Below, one piece after another: positions 1-8,747 of a stretch of DNA of 64,000 nucleotides. Positions within the stretch are counted from its first letter, which is position 1. Every line of letters starts with the position of its first letter. The DNA lies in contig NZ_JAUCDY010000001.1 of NCBI RefSeq assembly GCF_030362935.1, forward strand, positions 186,001 through 250,000. The letters are read 5' to 3'. A program made the translations under genes and the position numbers. The DNA is from Thiopseudomonas acetoxidans. Lineage in GTDB: Bacteria; Pseudomonadota; Gammaproteobacteria; Pseudomonadales; Pseudomonadaceae. The notes beneath the pieces are model-generated. The model saw only the letters and a program-made list of their open reading frames with translations. It had not been told where the DNA came from and did no database searches.

Positions 1-307
1 TTAGCCAAGGTTGTTGCGTACCCTGATAAAGGTGCAGTTCAGGCTGTGTGAGCAAAGTGATATCGGTTTGCTGAATGTGCTCAGTATAGTCAGCGGTGAG
101 AATATAGTGTAGCTGACCTTCTTCATTAAATTGTGTGGTGCGGCTGTTGCCAGAGAAAAAATCAATGGTGCGTTGCTCATCTAGTGTGCTGGCAACACTA
201 ACGGGGCGATCATTGCCAATATTCCAGTAGCCTATAGCGGCAATGATGAGCGCCACCGGAACAACAATGACCCACTGAGAGATTTTTTTGGTTTTTCTCT
301 TCGCCAT
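1..307 (-). CDS. lptC: LPS export protein LptC, C-terminus outside window
   Basis: Partial gene read leftwards from an ATG at 307; about 102 residues are visible and the rest lies beyond the left edge. A short basic N-terminus (MAKRKTKK) is followed by one hydrophobic membrane anchor around residues 12-28, then a polar periplasmic part with an FFSGNSRTTQFNEEG-like stretch. This is the LptC layout: a bitopic inner-membrane protein that takes lipopolysaccharide from LptBFG and passes it to LptA. It starts 8 bases after the kdsC stop on the same strand, and kdsD-kdsC-lptC is the usual pseudomonad LPS cluster. The family call rests on context, anchor and order more than on a diagnostic motif. Confidence 0.85.
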   Translation of the reverse strand, partial: MAKRKTKKISQWVIVVPVALIIAAIGYWNIGNDRPVSVASTLDEQRTIDFFSGNSRTTQFNEEGQLHYILTADYTEHIQQTDITLLTQPELHLYQGTQQPWL

Positions 308-315
308 GGCTGGAC

Positions 316-852
316 CTATAGGTAGGCTTCTTGTGCCGCTGTAAGCGTGCCTTGAGCCTGCATGATAAATTCGCAGAACTCGCGTGCAGCACCTTCGCCA
401 CCGCGGGCTGAGGTAACTGCTGTTGCATGCTGGCGCACAAAGGTGTCGGCGTTGGCAACAGCTACACCAAAGCTGACACAGCGAATGGCGGCTAAGTCCG
501 GCAGGTCGTCACCCAAATAGGCAGCATCGGTATAGCTCAGTTGCAGCTGCTGCAGAAGCTCATCGAGGGCGTCTCGCTTATCTTCACGGCCCTGAATTAC
601 ATGGGTAATGCCAAGATTGGCCGCGCGACGCTCTACTACTGTGGAGGTACGGCCGGTGATAATGGCGGCCTGAATACCTGATTGCATTAGCATTTTAATA
701 CCATGGCCATCTAGCGTGCTGAAAGATTTAAATTCGCTACCGTCAGCCATAAAGTTTAGCTTGCCGTCGGTTAGTACACCGTCGACGTCAAAAACGGCAA
801 GGCGCACTTTGCGGGCGCGCTCTAGCAGTTCAATATTATTGTAATCAAGCAT
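316..852 (-). CDS. kdsC: 3-deoxy-D-manno-octulosonate 8-phosphate phosphatase KdsC
   Basis: 178 residues. It is a HAD-superfamily phosphatase of the small C0 type, with motif I FDVDGVLTD (nucleophile Asp22, general acid Asp24), a TGR motif near residue 67 and the late GDDLPDL motif that binds Mg2+. It removes phosphate from Kdo-8-phosphate in the cytoplasm on the way to lipid A inner core. The length fits the family. The start ATG shares one base with the kdsD stop (TAATG), so the two are translationally coupled; lptC follows. Synteny and motifs together make the name secure. Confidence 0.95.
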   Translation of the reverse strand: MLDYNNIELLERARKVRLAVFDVDGVLTDGKLNFMADGSEFKSFSTLDGHGIKMLMQSGIQAAIITGRTSTVVERRAANLGITHVIQGREDKRDALDELLQQLQLSYTDAAYLGDDLPDLAAIRCVSFGVAVANADTFVRQHATAVTSARGGEGAAREFCEFIMQAQGTLTAAQEAYL

Positions 853-1826
853 TACATTACTCCAGCGCGTAATAAATCATGCATGTTCAGAGCGCCAATG
901 GCTTTTTGCTGATGATCAGTGACGGGAAGTGAGTTGATTTTATAATCTTGCATGATCTTGAGTGCTTCTGCGGCCAGCATATCTTGGGTGGCTGTTTTGC
1001 CGCCTCGAGTCATGAGTTGATCAATGGTGGCGTTGCGCACGTCAATATCTCGATCCAGTGCGCGGCGTAAGTCGCCGTCAGTAAAGATGCCGGCCAAGCT
1101 GCCATCCTCGTTAAGGATTAGCGTCATGCCCAGACCCTTTTTGGTCATTTCAAATAATGCTTCACGCATGGTTACGCCGCGAGACACAGCCGGAAGCTCT
1201 GAGCCACTGTGCATTACGTGCTCTACTTTAAGCAATAAGCGACGACCTAATGCTCCACCGGGGTGTGAGAAGGCGAAGTCTTCTGGAGTAAAGCCGCGCG
1301 CTTCCAGTAAGGCTAGAGCCAGTGCGTCACCTAAAACCAAACAGACCGTGGTTGACGAGGTGGGTGCAAGATTTAACGGACAGGCTTCTTTTTCTACGCT
1401 GGCGTCCAGGTTAACAGTGGCGGACTGTGCCAAGATTGATTCTTGGTTACCGGTCATGCTGATGAGCTTGATGCCACGACGTTTAATCAATGGCAGCAGT
1501 GTGATGATTTCATTAGTGGTGCCCGAGTTGGATAGGGCTAGCACGACATCGTTTTCGGTGATCATGCCCATATCGCCATGGCTGGCTTCAGCCGGGTGCA
1601 CAAAAAAAGCTGGGGTGCCTGTGCTGGCTAAAGTGGCAGCAATCTTACGGGCTATGTGACCGGACTTGCCCATACCCACCACCACTACGCGACCTGGGCA
1701 GTCCAAAATAAGTTGACAGGCTTGGATAAAGCTTTGGTCAATACGTTGCTCTAGACAGGCAATGGCTTCATTTTCTAAACGAATCGTGCGTCGAGCTGAA
1801 TCTATAAGGCGATTTGTTAGTGTCAT
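852..1826 (-). CDS. kdsD: Arabinose-5-phosphate isomerase KdsD
   Basis: 324 residues from the ATG at 1826 (MTLTNRLIDSA). An open frame extends 43 codons further upstream, but that stretch is not family-like and I leave it out. The N-terminal half is a SIS sugar-isomerase domain (GRVVVVGMGKSGHIARKIAATLAS, then a SHGDMG motif). The C-terminal half has two CBS repeats from about residue 205. It converts ribulose-5-phosphate to arabinose-5-phosphate, the first committed step to Kdo. It is first in kdsD-kdsC-lptC and divergent from the mla operon, with about 190 bases of shared promoter region between them. Confidence 0.95.
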   Translation of the reverse strand: MTLTNRLIDSARRTIRLENEAIACLEQRIDQSFIQACQLILDCPGRVVVVGMGKSGHIARKIAATLASTGTPAFFVHPAEASHGDMGMITENDVVLALSNSGTTNEIITLLPLIKRRGIKLISMTGNQESILAQSATVNLDASVEKEACPLNLAPTSSTTVCLVLGDALALALLEARGFTPEDFAFSHPGGALGRRLLLKVEHVMHSGSELPAVSRGVTMREALFEMTKKGLGMTLILNEDGSLAGIFTDGDLRRALDRDIDVRNATIDQLMTRGGKTATQDMLAAEALKIMQDYKINSLPVTDHQQKAIGALNMHDLLRAGVM

Positions 1827-2019
1827 ACTAATTAGTTTAGTCAGTTTAAAAAATGAAATTATACGTGAAAAGCAAAGGCTACGCTGCAGCAAGAGGTTAT
1901 TAATTATTTGGTCATTGTGCAAAGCTTTAGTTGTAGGTGTTGGCAGTGGTATCATATGCGGCTTTCAGGTTGCGTAATGTACTTTGTAAGTGCAGTGCGT
2001 GTTAAGTATAGGTATCCAT

Positions 2020-2835
2020 ATGTCAATTGATAGCGCCAATGCGATTGAGCTTAAAGGCTTAACCTTTAGGCGTGGTGCGCGAAAAATCTTCGATAACGTT
2101 GATTTGTATATACCGCGCGGCAAGGTAACCGGCATTATGGGGCCTTCGGGCTGTGGGAAAACCACCTTATTGCGCCTGATTGCCGCACAATTAAGGCCTG
2201 AGCAGGGCGAGGTTTGGGTTAACGGTCAAAACTTACCTCAGCTGTCACGTTCAGACTTGTTCGATGCGCGTAAGCAGTTTGGCGTGCTGTTTCAAAGTGG
2301 TGCGCTGTTTACTGATTTATCCGTCTTTGAAAACGTGGCCTTTCCGTTGCGCGTGCACACTAAGCTTACCGATGAGTTGATTCGCGATATCGTGTTGATG
2401 AAGTTGCAGGCGGTTGGTTTGCGTGGCGCGATAGAGTTGATGCCTGATGAGTTGTCCGGTGGGATGAAGCGTCGTGTGGCTTTGGCGCGCGCTATTGCGC
2501 TCGATCCGGATATTTTACTGTATGACGAGCCCTTCGTTGGACAAGACCCCATTGCCAAAGGTGTTTTGGTGCGCTTGATTCGTTTGCTCAATGATGCCTT
2601 AGGTATTACCAGTGTGGTGGTGTCGCATGACTTAGCAGAGACGGCCAGCATTGCGGATTACCTGTATGTGCTCGGAGACTCACAAGTGCTAGGGCAGGGT
2701 ACGCCGGAGGATTTAATGAAATCGGATAATCCGCATGTGCAGCAGTTTATGCAGGGTAGTCCTGATGGGCCAGTGCCTTTCCATTTTGCCGCGCCTGATT
2801 ATAAAGAAGATCTGCTAGGAGTCCGACATGGCTAA
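2020..2835 (+). CDS. mlaF: Phospholipid ABC transporter ATPase MlaF
   Basis: 271 residues from ATG 2020 (MSIDSANAIELKG); an upstream in-frame start at 1990 adds a non-homologous tail. Walker A is GPSGCGKT at residues 41-48, the signature is LSGGM, and Walker B (ILLYDEPFVGQDP) is followed by a switch His (VVSHD). MlaF powers the inner-membrane MlaFEDB complex, which maintains outer-membrane lipid asymmetry by moving phospholipids. The end overlaps mlaE by 8 bases. It is the first gene of an mlaFEDCB-ibaG-murA-his run on one strand. Confidence 0.95.
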   Translation: MSIDSANAIELKGLTFRRGARKIFDNVDLYIPRGKVTGIMGPSGCGKTTLLRLIAAQLRPEQGEVWVNGQNLPQLSRSDLFDARKQFGVLFQSGALFTDLSVFENVAFPLRVHTKLTDELIRDIVLMKLQAVGLRGAIELMPDELSGGMKRRVALARAIALDPDILLYDEPFVGQDPIAKGVLVRLIRLLNDALGITSVVVSHDLAETASIADYLYVLGDSQVLGQGTPEDLMKSDNPHVQQFMQGSPDGPVPFHFAAPDYKEDLLGVRHG

Positions 2836-3625
2836 GCAAAGCTTGGCTGAACGCATACGCCTCTTTGGACGCTCTGGATTGATGGTCGTGCAGGCGATGG
2901 GAGCCGCTGGTGTGGTGCTGGCGCACGCGCTGCTTGGTCGACGCGGTGCTGGTAGCAGTGTGCATTTGCTGATCAAACAGCTGTATTCTGTGGGCGTGTT
3001 GTCGCTGGCCATTATTGTAGTGTCTGGGTTGTTTATTGGCATGGTGCTGGCGCTACAGGGCTACACTATTTTGGTTGATTTTGGCTCTGAACAGGCGGTT
3101 GGACAGATGGTGGCTTTAACTCTGTTGCGTGAGCTAGGGCCGGTGGTTACTGCACTGCTATTTGCTGGGCGTGCTGGTTCTGCGCTAACGGCAGAAATCG
3201 GTAATATGAAATCCACAGAGCAGCTATCAAGTTTAGAAATGATTGGTGTTGACCCGCTCAAATACATTGTGGCGCCGCGCTTGTGGGCAGGATTTATATC
3301 TATGCCGTTGCTGGCTGCTATTTTTTCAGTGGTCGGGATTTGGGGCGGTGCTATGGTGGCTGTTGACTGGCTGGGCGTGTATGAGGGTTCGTACTGGGGC
3401 AATATGCTCGCCAGTGTGGACTTTCAAAAGGATGTTGTAAACGGCGTAATTAAATCCGTGGTGTTTGCTTTTGTGGTGACCTGGATTGCTGTGTTTCAGG
3501 GGTACAACTGTGTGCCTAACTCTGAGGGTATCAGTCGTGCCACAACCCGTACTGTTGTATATGCGTCTTTGGCTGTGTTGGGCTTGGACTTTATTTTGAC
3601 TGCTTTAATGTTTGGAGATTTCTAA
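2828..3625 (+). CDS. mlaE: Phospholipid ABC transporter permease MlaE
   Basis: 265 residues. It is the MlaE/YrbE permease family: a polar N-terminus, then several long hydrophobic segments. The conserved stretch LLRELGPVVTALLFAGRAGSALTAEIG is cut here to its key parts: RELGPV, GRAGSA and AEIG around residues 100-125. It forms the membrane part of MlaFEDB. Start ATG 2828 lies inside the 3' end of mlaF, and its stop shares a base with the mlaD start (TAATG), so the operon is tightly coupled. Confidence 0.95.
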   Translation: MAKQSLAERIRLFGRSGLMVVQAMGAAGVVLAHALLGRRGAGSSVHLLIKQLYSVGVLSLAIIVVSGLFIGMVLALQGYTILVDFGSEQAVGQMVALTLLRELGPVVTALLFAGRAGSALTAEIGNMKSTEQLSSLEMIGVDPLKYIVAPRLWAGFISMPLLAAIFSVVGIWGGAMVAVDWLGVYEGSYWGNMLASVDFQKDVVNGVIKSVVFAFVVTWIAVFQGYNCVPNSEGISRATTRTVVYASLAVLGLDFILTALMFGDF

Positions 3626-4089
3626 TGCGAGTTCGCGCTCTGGAGATGTCTGTAGGTGTGTTTTTGCTGATCGGCATAGCAGCGTTGGTAGTGTTAGCAC
3701 TGCGAGTTAGCGGCTTGACGGTTAATACGCAGGAAAATACTTACACCCTGTATGCTGCTTTTGATAACGTGGCCGGACTGACCACCCGAGGCCGTGTAAC
3801 CATAGCGGGGGTCACGGTGGGTAAAGTGACGCAGATAGAGTTTGACAAAGAAACTTTCACTGGACGTGTAACCTTAGCCGTCAATAAAGAGGTGGATAAC
3901 CTGCCTACGGACACCACTGCGTCCATTCTGACCGCCGGCTTGCTGGGTGAGAAATATGTTAGTTTGAGTGTGGGTGGTGAAGAAGAGGTTTTAAAAGATC
4001 AGGATGAGATATACGACACGCAATCATCACTTGTTTTAGAAGAGTTGATTGGTAAGTTTTTAATGAATTCTGTTAGCAGTGAACAATAG
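3625..4089 (+). CDS. mlaD: MCE-domain substrate-binding protein MlaD
   Basis: 154 residues. An N-terminal signal anchor (residues 10-30) is followed by a single MCE domain (YAAFDNVAGLTTRGRVTIAGVTVGKV) and a TAGLLGEKY motif. Homologues form a hexameric periplasmic ring on MlaE that conducts phospholipid. The length is normal for gammaproteobacterial MlaD. The start codon overlaps the mlaE stop by one base. Confidence 0.95.
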   Translation: MRVRALEMSVGVFLLIGIAALVVLALRVSGLTVNTQENTYTLYAAFDNVAGLTTRGRVTIAGVTVGKVTQIEFDKETFTGRVTLAVNKEVDNLPTDTTASILTAGLLGEKYVSLSVGGEEEVLKDQDEIYDTQSSLVLEELIGKFLMNSVSSEQ

Positions 4090-4097
4090 GTTAAACA

Positions 4098-4736
4098 ATG
4101 ATTCAGAAGCTATTTTCTAGACTAAGCTTTGTCGCAGTATTGTTGTTATTCACGGGTATCGCCCAAGCGGAGCAAACCGCGCATCAGGTCGTTGAGCAAA
4201 CGGTTGATGAGCTGTTTTCCGATTTGAACGAAAATCGTGAGCAGTATCGAGCTGATCCAGAAACTTTCTACGCCATGATGAACCGTGTCATCGGTGAAGT
4301 TGTTGATGTGGAAGGTGTAGCACGTAGTGTGATGACTGTACGTTACTCCCGACGTGCAACGCAGGCACAAATTGTGCGCTTTCAAGAAAACTTTAAACGC
4401 AGTCTGATGCAGTTTTATGGTAACGCCTTGTTAGAATATAACAACAGCGGTGTACGGGTTTTGCCCGCTAACGCCCCCGAAAGTGAGCAGCGCACTGAAG
4501 TGCGCATGGAAGTTAAGGATAGCCAAGGTGTTGTATATCCTGTTTCCTACACTATGGTGAAAGTTAACGGCCGCTGGAAGCTGCGTAACGTAGTCATTGA
4601 AGGCATTAACATAGGTAAACTCTTTCGTGATCAGTTTGCCGAAGCCATGCAGCGTAACCGCAATAATCTAGACTTGGTAATTGATACTTGGGTCGATACC
4701 GTGGCGCGCACACGCCAAGCTGAGGCGGCTAAGTGA
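4098..4736 (+). CDS. mlaC: Periplasmic phospholipid-binding protein MlaC
   Basis: 212 residues. A Sec signal peptide ends near the AQA of GIAQAEQTAHQ (residues 22-25). The mature part is the MlaC/Ttg2D fold, with conserved VDVEGVARSVM, FQENFKRSLMQFYGNAL and NGRWKLRNVVIEGINIG-type motifs. MlaC shuttles phospholipid across the periplasm between MlaA-porin in the outer membrane and MlaFEDB. It sits 8 bases after mlaD, and its stop overlaps the mlaB start by 4 bases. Confidence 0.95.
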   Translation: MIQKLFSRLSFVAVLLLFTGIAQAEQTAHQVVEQTVDELFSDLNENREQYRADPETFYAMMNRVIGEVVDVEGVARSVMTVRYSRRATQAQIVRFQENFKRSLMQFYGNALLEYNNSGVRVLPANAPESEQRTEVRMEVKDSQGVVYPVSYTMVKVNGRWKLRNVVIEGINIGKLFRDQFAEAMQRNRNNLDLVIDTWVDTVARTRQAEAAK

Positions 4737-5035
4737 GTCAGATAGCTTTATCAGACACTGGCCGCTTATCGTTGTCAGGTGTCCTAGACTATCGCACGGG
4801 AACGGCACTGCGTGAGCAGGGCAAAAAGCTGTTGGAGCGCAGCGCAGCAGAACACATTCTAGTCGATTGTGCGGCCATCGAAAAATCAAGCAGCGTAGGT
4901 ATTGCACTACTGCTGGCTTTTATGCGTGATGCGCAGCGGTTAAACAAAACCTTATCGATTGTGAATCTATCGCAAGACATGCAAAAAATTGCCCGCGTGA
5001 GCGAGTTAATGCCCGTGCTGCAAATACGTAATTGA
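4733..5035 (+). CDS. mlaB: STAS-domain protein MlaB
   Basis: 100 residues from a GTG start whose TGA overlap with mlaC (GTGA) is typical of translational coupling. It is a STAS fold with the conserved VDCAAIEKSSSVGIALLLA-type segment near residues 44-62 (DCA, SSSVG). MlaB binds MlaF and stabilises the transporter. No signal peptide is present, as expected for a cytoplasmic accessory subunit. Confidence 0.93.
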   Translation: MSQIALSDTGRLSLSGVLDYRTGTALREQGKKLLERSAAEHILVDCAAIEKSSSVGIALLLAFMRDAQRLNKTLSIVNLSQDMQKIARVSELMPVLQIRN

Positions 5036-5050
5036 TATAAGAGGAACACT

Positions 5051-5293
5051 ATGCAAGCCCAAGAGGTTAAGCAACTGGTTGAAGAAAATCTAACCAATAC
5101 TCAGGTAGAAGTAGAAGGTGAAGGCTGTAATTTTCAACTCAATATTATTAGTGATGAGCTGGCCGCATTGAGCCCAGTTAAACGCCAGCAAGCTGTTTAC
5201 GCTGTGCTCAATCCCTTGATTGCTGACGGCAGTATTCATGCGGTAACCATGAAGTTCTTTACTCAAGCCAAGTGGCAAGCAGAACACGCCTAA
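5051..5293 (+). CDS. ibaG: BolA-family protein IbaG
   Basis: 80 residues in the BolA/IbaG size range, with conserved SPVKRQQAVYAVL-like and HAVTMKFFTQAKW segments and an invariant-type His near the C-terminus. IbaG-type BolA proteins bind monothiol glutaredoxins with a shared 2Fe-2S cluster, and the gene regularly sits between mla and murA. It is preceded by a good ribosome site (AAGAGGA). Confidence 0.9.
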   Translation: MQAQEVKQLVEENLTNTQVEVEGEGCNFQLNIISDELAALSPVKRQQAVYAVLNPLIADGSIHAVTMKFFTQAKWQAEHA

Positions 5294-5312
5294 TCATTAC
5301 AACGAGATTTAA

Positions 5313-6578
5313 ATGGATAAATTAATCATCACGGGAGGCAACCGTTTAGACGGTGAAATCCGTATATCCGGTGCAAAAAACGCTGCCCTGCCTATTATGG
5401 CGGCTACTTTATTGGCGAGCGAACCCGTTACCGTCTGCAACTTACCGCATCTGCATGACATCACCACCATGCTTGAATTGTTTGGTCGCATGGGAATTCA
5501 GCCCATTATTGATGAGAAGCTCAATGTCGAGATTGACCCAACAACGATAAAAAGTTTGGTTGCGCCCTATGAACTGGTGAAAACCATGCGCGCATCAATT
5601 CTGGTATTAGGCCCAATGGTGGCGCGTTTTGGCGAGGCTGAAGTGGCACTGCCTGGCGGTTGCGCTATCGGCACCCGTCCGGTGGATTTACACATTCGTG
5701 GCTTGGAAGCACTGGGCGCAGAAATTCTGGTTGAAGATGGCTACATTAAAGCTAAAGCGCCTGAAGGTGGTTTACGTGGTGGTACATTCTTCTTTGACAC
5801 CGTCAGCGTTACCGGTACGGAAAATATCCTGATGGCCGCCGTGCTGGCTAAAGGCCGTAGTGTTTTAGAAAATGCTGCGCGCGAACCTGAAGTGGTGGAT
5901 TTGGCTAACTGCCTGATTGCCATGGGTGCGAAAATTGAGGGTGCCGGCACAGATACCATAGTGATTGAAGGTGTTGAAAAGCTCCATGGTGCTCGTTACA
6001 AAGTGATGCCTGACCGTATTGAAACCGGTACCTATTTGGTCGCCGCTGCCATGACGGGCGGGCGCATCAAGCTAAAAGACACCAATCCAAAAATCCTTGA
6101 AGCTGTATTGGTTAAATTGCAAGAGGCCGGTGCTGAAGTGCAGTGCGGTGAAGATTGGATCAGTTTAAATATGCATGGCAAACGACCCAAAGCTGTGAAT
6201 ATCCGCACCGCACCCTACCCGGGTTTCCCAACCGATATGCAGGCGCAGTTTTTAGCGATGAATGCGGTGGCTGAAGGAACGGGAACGGTGATTGAAACCA
6301 TTTTTGAAAACCGTTTTATGCATGTGCTGGAAATGCAGCGCATGGGTGCCAAAGTTCAGATAGAAGGCAATACTGCGATTGTGACCGGTATTGAGCAATT
6401 AAAAGGTGCGCCGGTGATGGCGACTGATTTGCGTGCTTCAGCCAGCTTGGTGTTGGCTGCCTTAATGGCGCAGGGTGAAACCCTGATTGACCGAATTTAC
6501 CACATTGACCGCGGTTATGAATGTATCGAAGAAAAGCTACAGCTTTTAGGTGCCAAAATCCGCCGCGTACCAGGCTAG
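5313..6578 (+). CDS. murA: UDP-N-acetylglucosamine 1-carboxyvinyltransferase MurA
   Basis: 421 residues, full length. It is the EPSP-synthase-like inside-out barrel enzyme that transfers enolpyruvate from PEP to UDP-GlcNAc, the first committed step of peptidoglycan synthesis. Key signals are GGNRLDGEIRISGAKNAALP at the N-terminus and the loop GGCAIGTRP, with Cys117 the usual fosfomycin-reactive residue. The C-terminal LRASASLVLAALMAQGET block is also present. It is co-directional with ibaG and hisG. Confidence 0.97.
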   Translation: MDKLIITGGNRLDGEIRISGAKNAALPIMAATLLASEPVTVCNLPHLHDITTMLELFGRMGIQPIIDEKLNVEIDPTTIKSLVAPYELVKTMRASILVLGPMVARFGEAEVALPGGCAIGTRPVDLHIRGLEALGAEILVEDGYIKAKAPEGGLRGGTFFFDTVSVTGTENILMAAVLAKGRSVLENAAREPEVVDLANCLIAMGAKIEGAGTDTIVIEGVEKLHGARYKVMPDRIETGTYLVAAAMTGGRIKLKDTNPKILEAVLVKLQEAGAEVQCGEDWISLNMHGKRPKAVNIRTAPYPGFPTDMQAQFLAMNAVAEGTGTVIETIFENRFMHVLEMQRMGAKVQIEGNTAIVTGIEQLKGAPVMATDLRASASLVLAALMAQGETLIDRIYHIDRGYECIEEKLQLLGAKIRRVPG

Positions 6579-6582
6579 AATT

Positions 6583-7212
6583 ATGCTTACCATTGCTTTA
6601 TCCAAAGGTCGTATTTTAGATGACACCCTGCCGCTACTTGAGCAGGCAGGCATTGTGCCGACCGAAAATCCAGAAAAAAGCCGTAAACTGATTATCCCAA
6701 CCACACGTGATGATGTGCGCTTGTTAATTGTGCGCGCTACTGATGTGCCGACCTATGTTGAGTTGGGTGCTGCGGACGTTGGGGTGGCTGGTAAAGATGT
6801 ATTGTTAGAGTACGGCAGTCATAGCCTGTATGAGCCGCTCGATTTACAAATCGCTAAGTGTAAATTGATGACAGCCGGTCCAGTGGGCGTGCCTGAACCG
6901 CGCGGACGCCTGCGTGTAGCCACTAAGTTTGTCAATGTAGCTAGGCGTTATTATGCCGAGCAGGGTCGTCAGGTTGAAGTTATCAAACTGTATGGCTCGA
7001 TGGAGCTGGCACCATTAGTGGGCTTGGCGGATAAAATTATTGACGTAGTTGATACCGGTAATACGTTACGCGCCAATGGTTTAGAGCCGCAGGAAATTAT
7101 TGCTCATATTAGCTCGCGGCTGATTGTTAATCGTGCCTCAATGAAAATGAAGCACGCTGAGCTTAAACTGCTGATTGATACCTTAGAGCAGGCCGTAGAA
7201 ACACGCTGTTAA
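6583..7212 (+). CDS. hisG: ATP phosphoribosyltransferase, short form (HisG)
   Basis: 209 residues from ATG 6583 (MLTIALSKGRI); an in-frame upstream start inside murA is rejected. The short form lacks the C-terminal regulatory domain, so it should need HisZ encoded elsewhere, as in pseudomonads. The conserved VVDTGNTLRANGL motif near residues 155-167 binds PRPP. It catalyses the first step of histidine synthesis. The start is only 4 bases after murA. Confidence 0.95.
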   Translation: MLTIALSKGRILDDTLPLLEQAGIVPTENPEKSRKLIIPTTRDDVRLLIVRATDVPTYVELGAADVGVAGKDVLLEYGSHSLYEPLDLQIAKCKLMTAGPVGVPEPRGRLRVATKFVNVARRYYAEQGRQVEVIKLYGSMELAPLVGLADKIIDVVDTGNTLRANGLEPQEIIAHISSRLIVNRASMKMKHAELKLLIDTLEQAVETRC

Positions 7213-7420
7213 CTGGGTTGTATGTCATAGATAATAGCTATCAAATGTATAGCTGTAATATGAAGGTGTGTAGGCTGTGAATTTGCTAAGCTTTTCGTGT
7301 CGTAGCAGTGTGATGCTGCAGTAGCAAACTTGCGCCAACAGACACAGACAAGCTTGCTTGAAAGTAAAAAAAGCGTAACGCACCTTTGTAACTCGTTTAA
7401 ATTTCACCTTGAGGCCTGCC

Positions 7421-8737
7421 ATGACCCAGAACGCCCTTGTTCGCCGTTTAAATGCCCAAGATACTGATTTTGCTTCGCAGCTGGATCAGCTGTTGAGCTG
7501 GGAAAGTGTTTCCGATGATGAAGTCAATCAGCGGGTTTTAGACATTATCGATCAGGTACGTCAGCGCGGTGACGCTGCGCTAGTCGACTATACCCGCCAG
7601 TTTGATGCACTTGAAGTGCAGGACTTCAGCGAGCTGATTTTGCCGCGCGAACGCCTAGAGTTAGCACTAACGCAAATCCAGCCTGAGCAGCGCCACGCAC
7701 TAGAAATCGCGGCTGAGCGCGTGCGCAGTTATCACGAGCATCAACGCCAAGAGTCTTGGCGCTACACTGAAGCAGATGGCACTGTATTGGGCCAGCAAGT
7801 GACGCCCCTTGATCGTGCTGGCCTGTATGTACCAGGCGGCAAAGCAACGTATCCTTCATCCGTTTTGATGAATGCTATTCCCGCTAAGGTTGCTGGTGTG
7901 CGTGAGGTGGTGATGGTTGTGCCAACTCCGCGTGGTGAAATCAATGAAATGGTACTCGCTGCTGCTGCTATTGCTGGCGTTGACCGAGTGTTTACCATTG
8001 GTGGCGCGCAAGCAGTTGCAGCTTTGGCCTATGGTACTGAATCGGTTCCGGCGGTAGATAAAGTGGTTGGCCCAGGCAATATTTATGTAGCCACGGCAAA
8101 ACGTCATGTGTTTGGCAAAGTGGGCATAGATATGATTGCCGGTCCTTCAGAAATTTTGGTGATTTGTGATGGACAAACTGATCCCGACTGGATCGCCATG
8201 GATTTGCTCTCGCAGGCAGAGCACGATGAGGATGCACAGTCGATTTTGCTCTCACCTGATGCGCAGTTTTTGGATAAGGTTGCCGCCAGTCTTGAGCGTT
8301 TATTGCCCAGCCTTGAGCGTGAAGATATCGCACGCGTATCAATGACCGAGCGCGGAGCGTTGATTTTGGTGCGTGATTTAGAGCAGGCTGTTGAAGTTGC
8401 CAATCGTATTGCCCCCGAGCACTTGGAACTCTCTGTGGCTAATCCAGATGCCATGCTACCGAAAATACGTCATGCTGGCGCAATCTTTATGGGGCGTTAC
8501 ACGGCTGAAGCCTTGGGTGATTACTGTGCTGGCCCGAACCACGTGCTGCCAACCTCAGGCACGGCGCGTTTTTCTTCACCCTTGGGCGTGTACGATTTTC
8601 AAAAGCGCTCTTCAATAATTTATTGCACTCCACAGGGTGCATCTGAGTTGGGCAAGGTGGCCTCGGTCTTAGCGCGCGGCGAGTCATTGACCGCCCATGC
8701 GCGCTCAGCGGAACTGCGTATTATCAACGATAAATAA
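7421..8737 (+). CDS. hisD: Histidinol dehydrogenase HisD
   Basis: 438 residues from ATG 7421; another in-frame start lies 12 bases upstream. Signals include YVPGGKA, the GGAQAVAALAYGT block, AGPSEILV, and SQAEHDEDAQ with Zn-ligand Gln and His. The GPNHVLPT block with the catalytic His lies near the C-terminus. It oxidises histidinol to histidine with NAD+. It is separated from hisG by about 200 bases, so it may have its own promoter; hisC follows at 10 bases. Confidence 0.96.
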   Translation: MTQNALVRRLNAQDTDFASQLDQLLSWESVSDDEVNQRVLDIIDQVRQRGDAALVDYTRQFDALEVQDFSELILPRERLELALTQIQPEQRHALEIAAERVRSYHEHQRQESWRYTEADGTVLGQQVTPLDRAGLYVPGGKATYPSSVLMNAIPAKVAGVREVVMVVPTPRGEINEMVLAAAAIAGVDRVFTIGGAQAVAALAYGTESVPAVDKVVGPGNIYVATAKRHVFGKVGIDMIAGPSEILVICDGQTDPDWIAMDLLSQAEHDEDAQSILLSPDAQFLDKVAASLERLLPSLEREDIARVSMTERGALILVRDLEQAVEVANRIAPEHLELSVANPDAMLPKIRHAGAIFMGRYTAEALGDYCAGPNHVLPTSGTARFSSPLGVYDFQKRSSIIYCTPQGASELGKVASVLARGESLTAHARSAELRIINDK

Positions 8738-8747
8738 GGCGAAAACA

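Noticed and set aside
1024..1659. 211-codon plus-strand frame opposite kdsD
   Set aside because: It mirrors a well-supported KdsD gene and shows no protein-like features.
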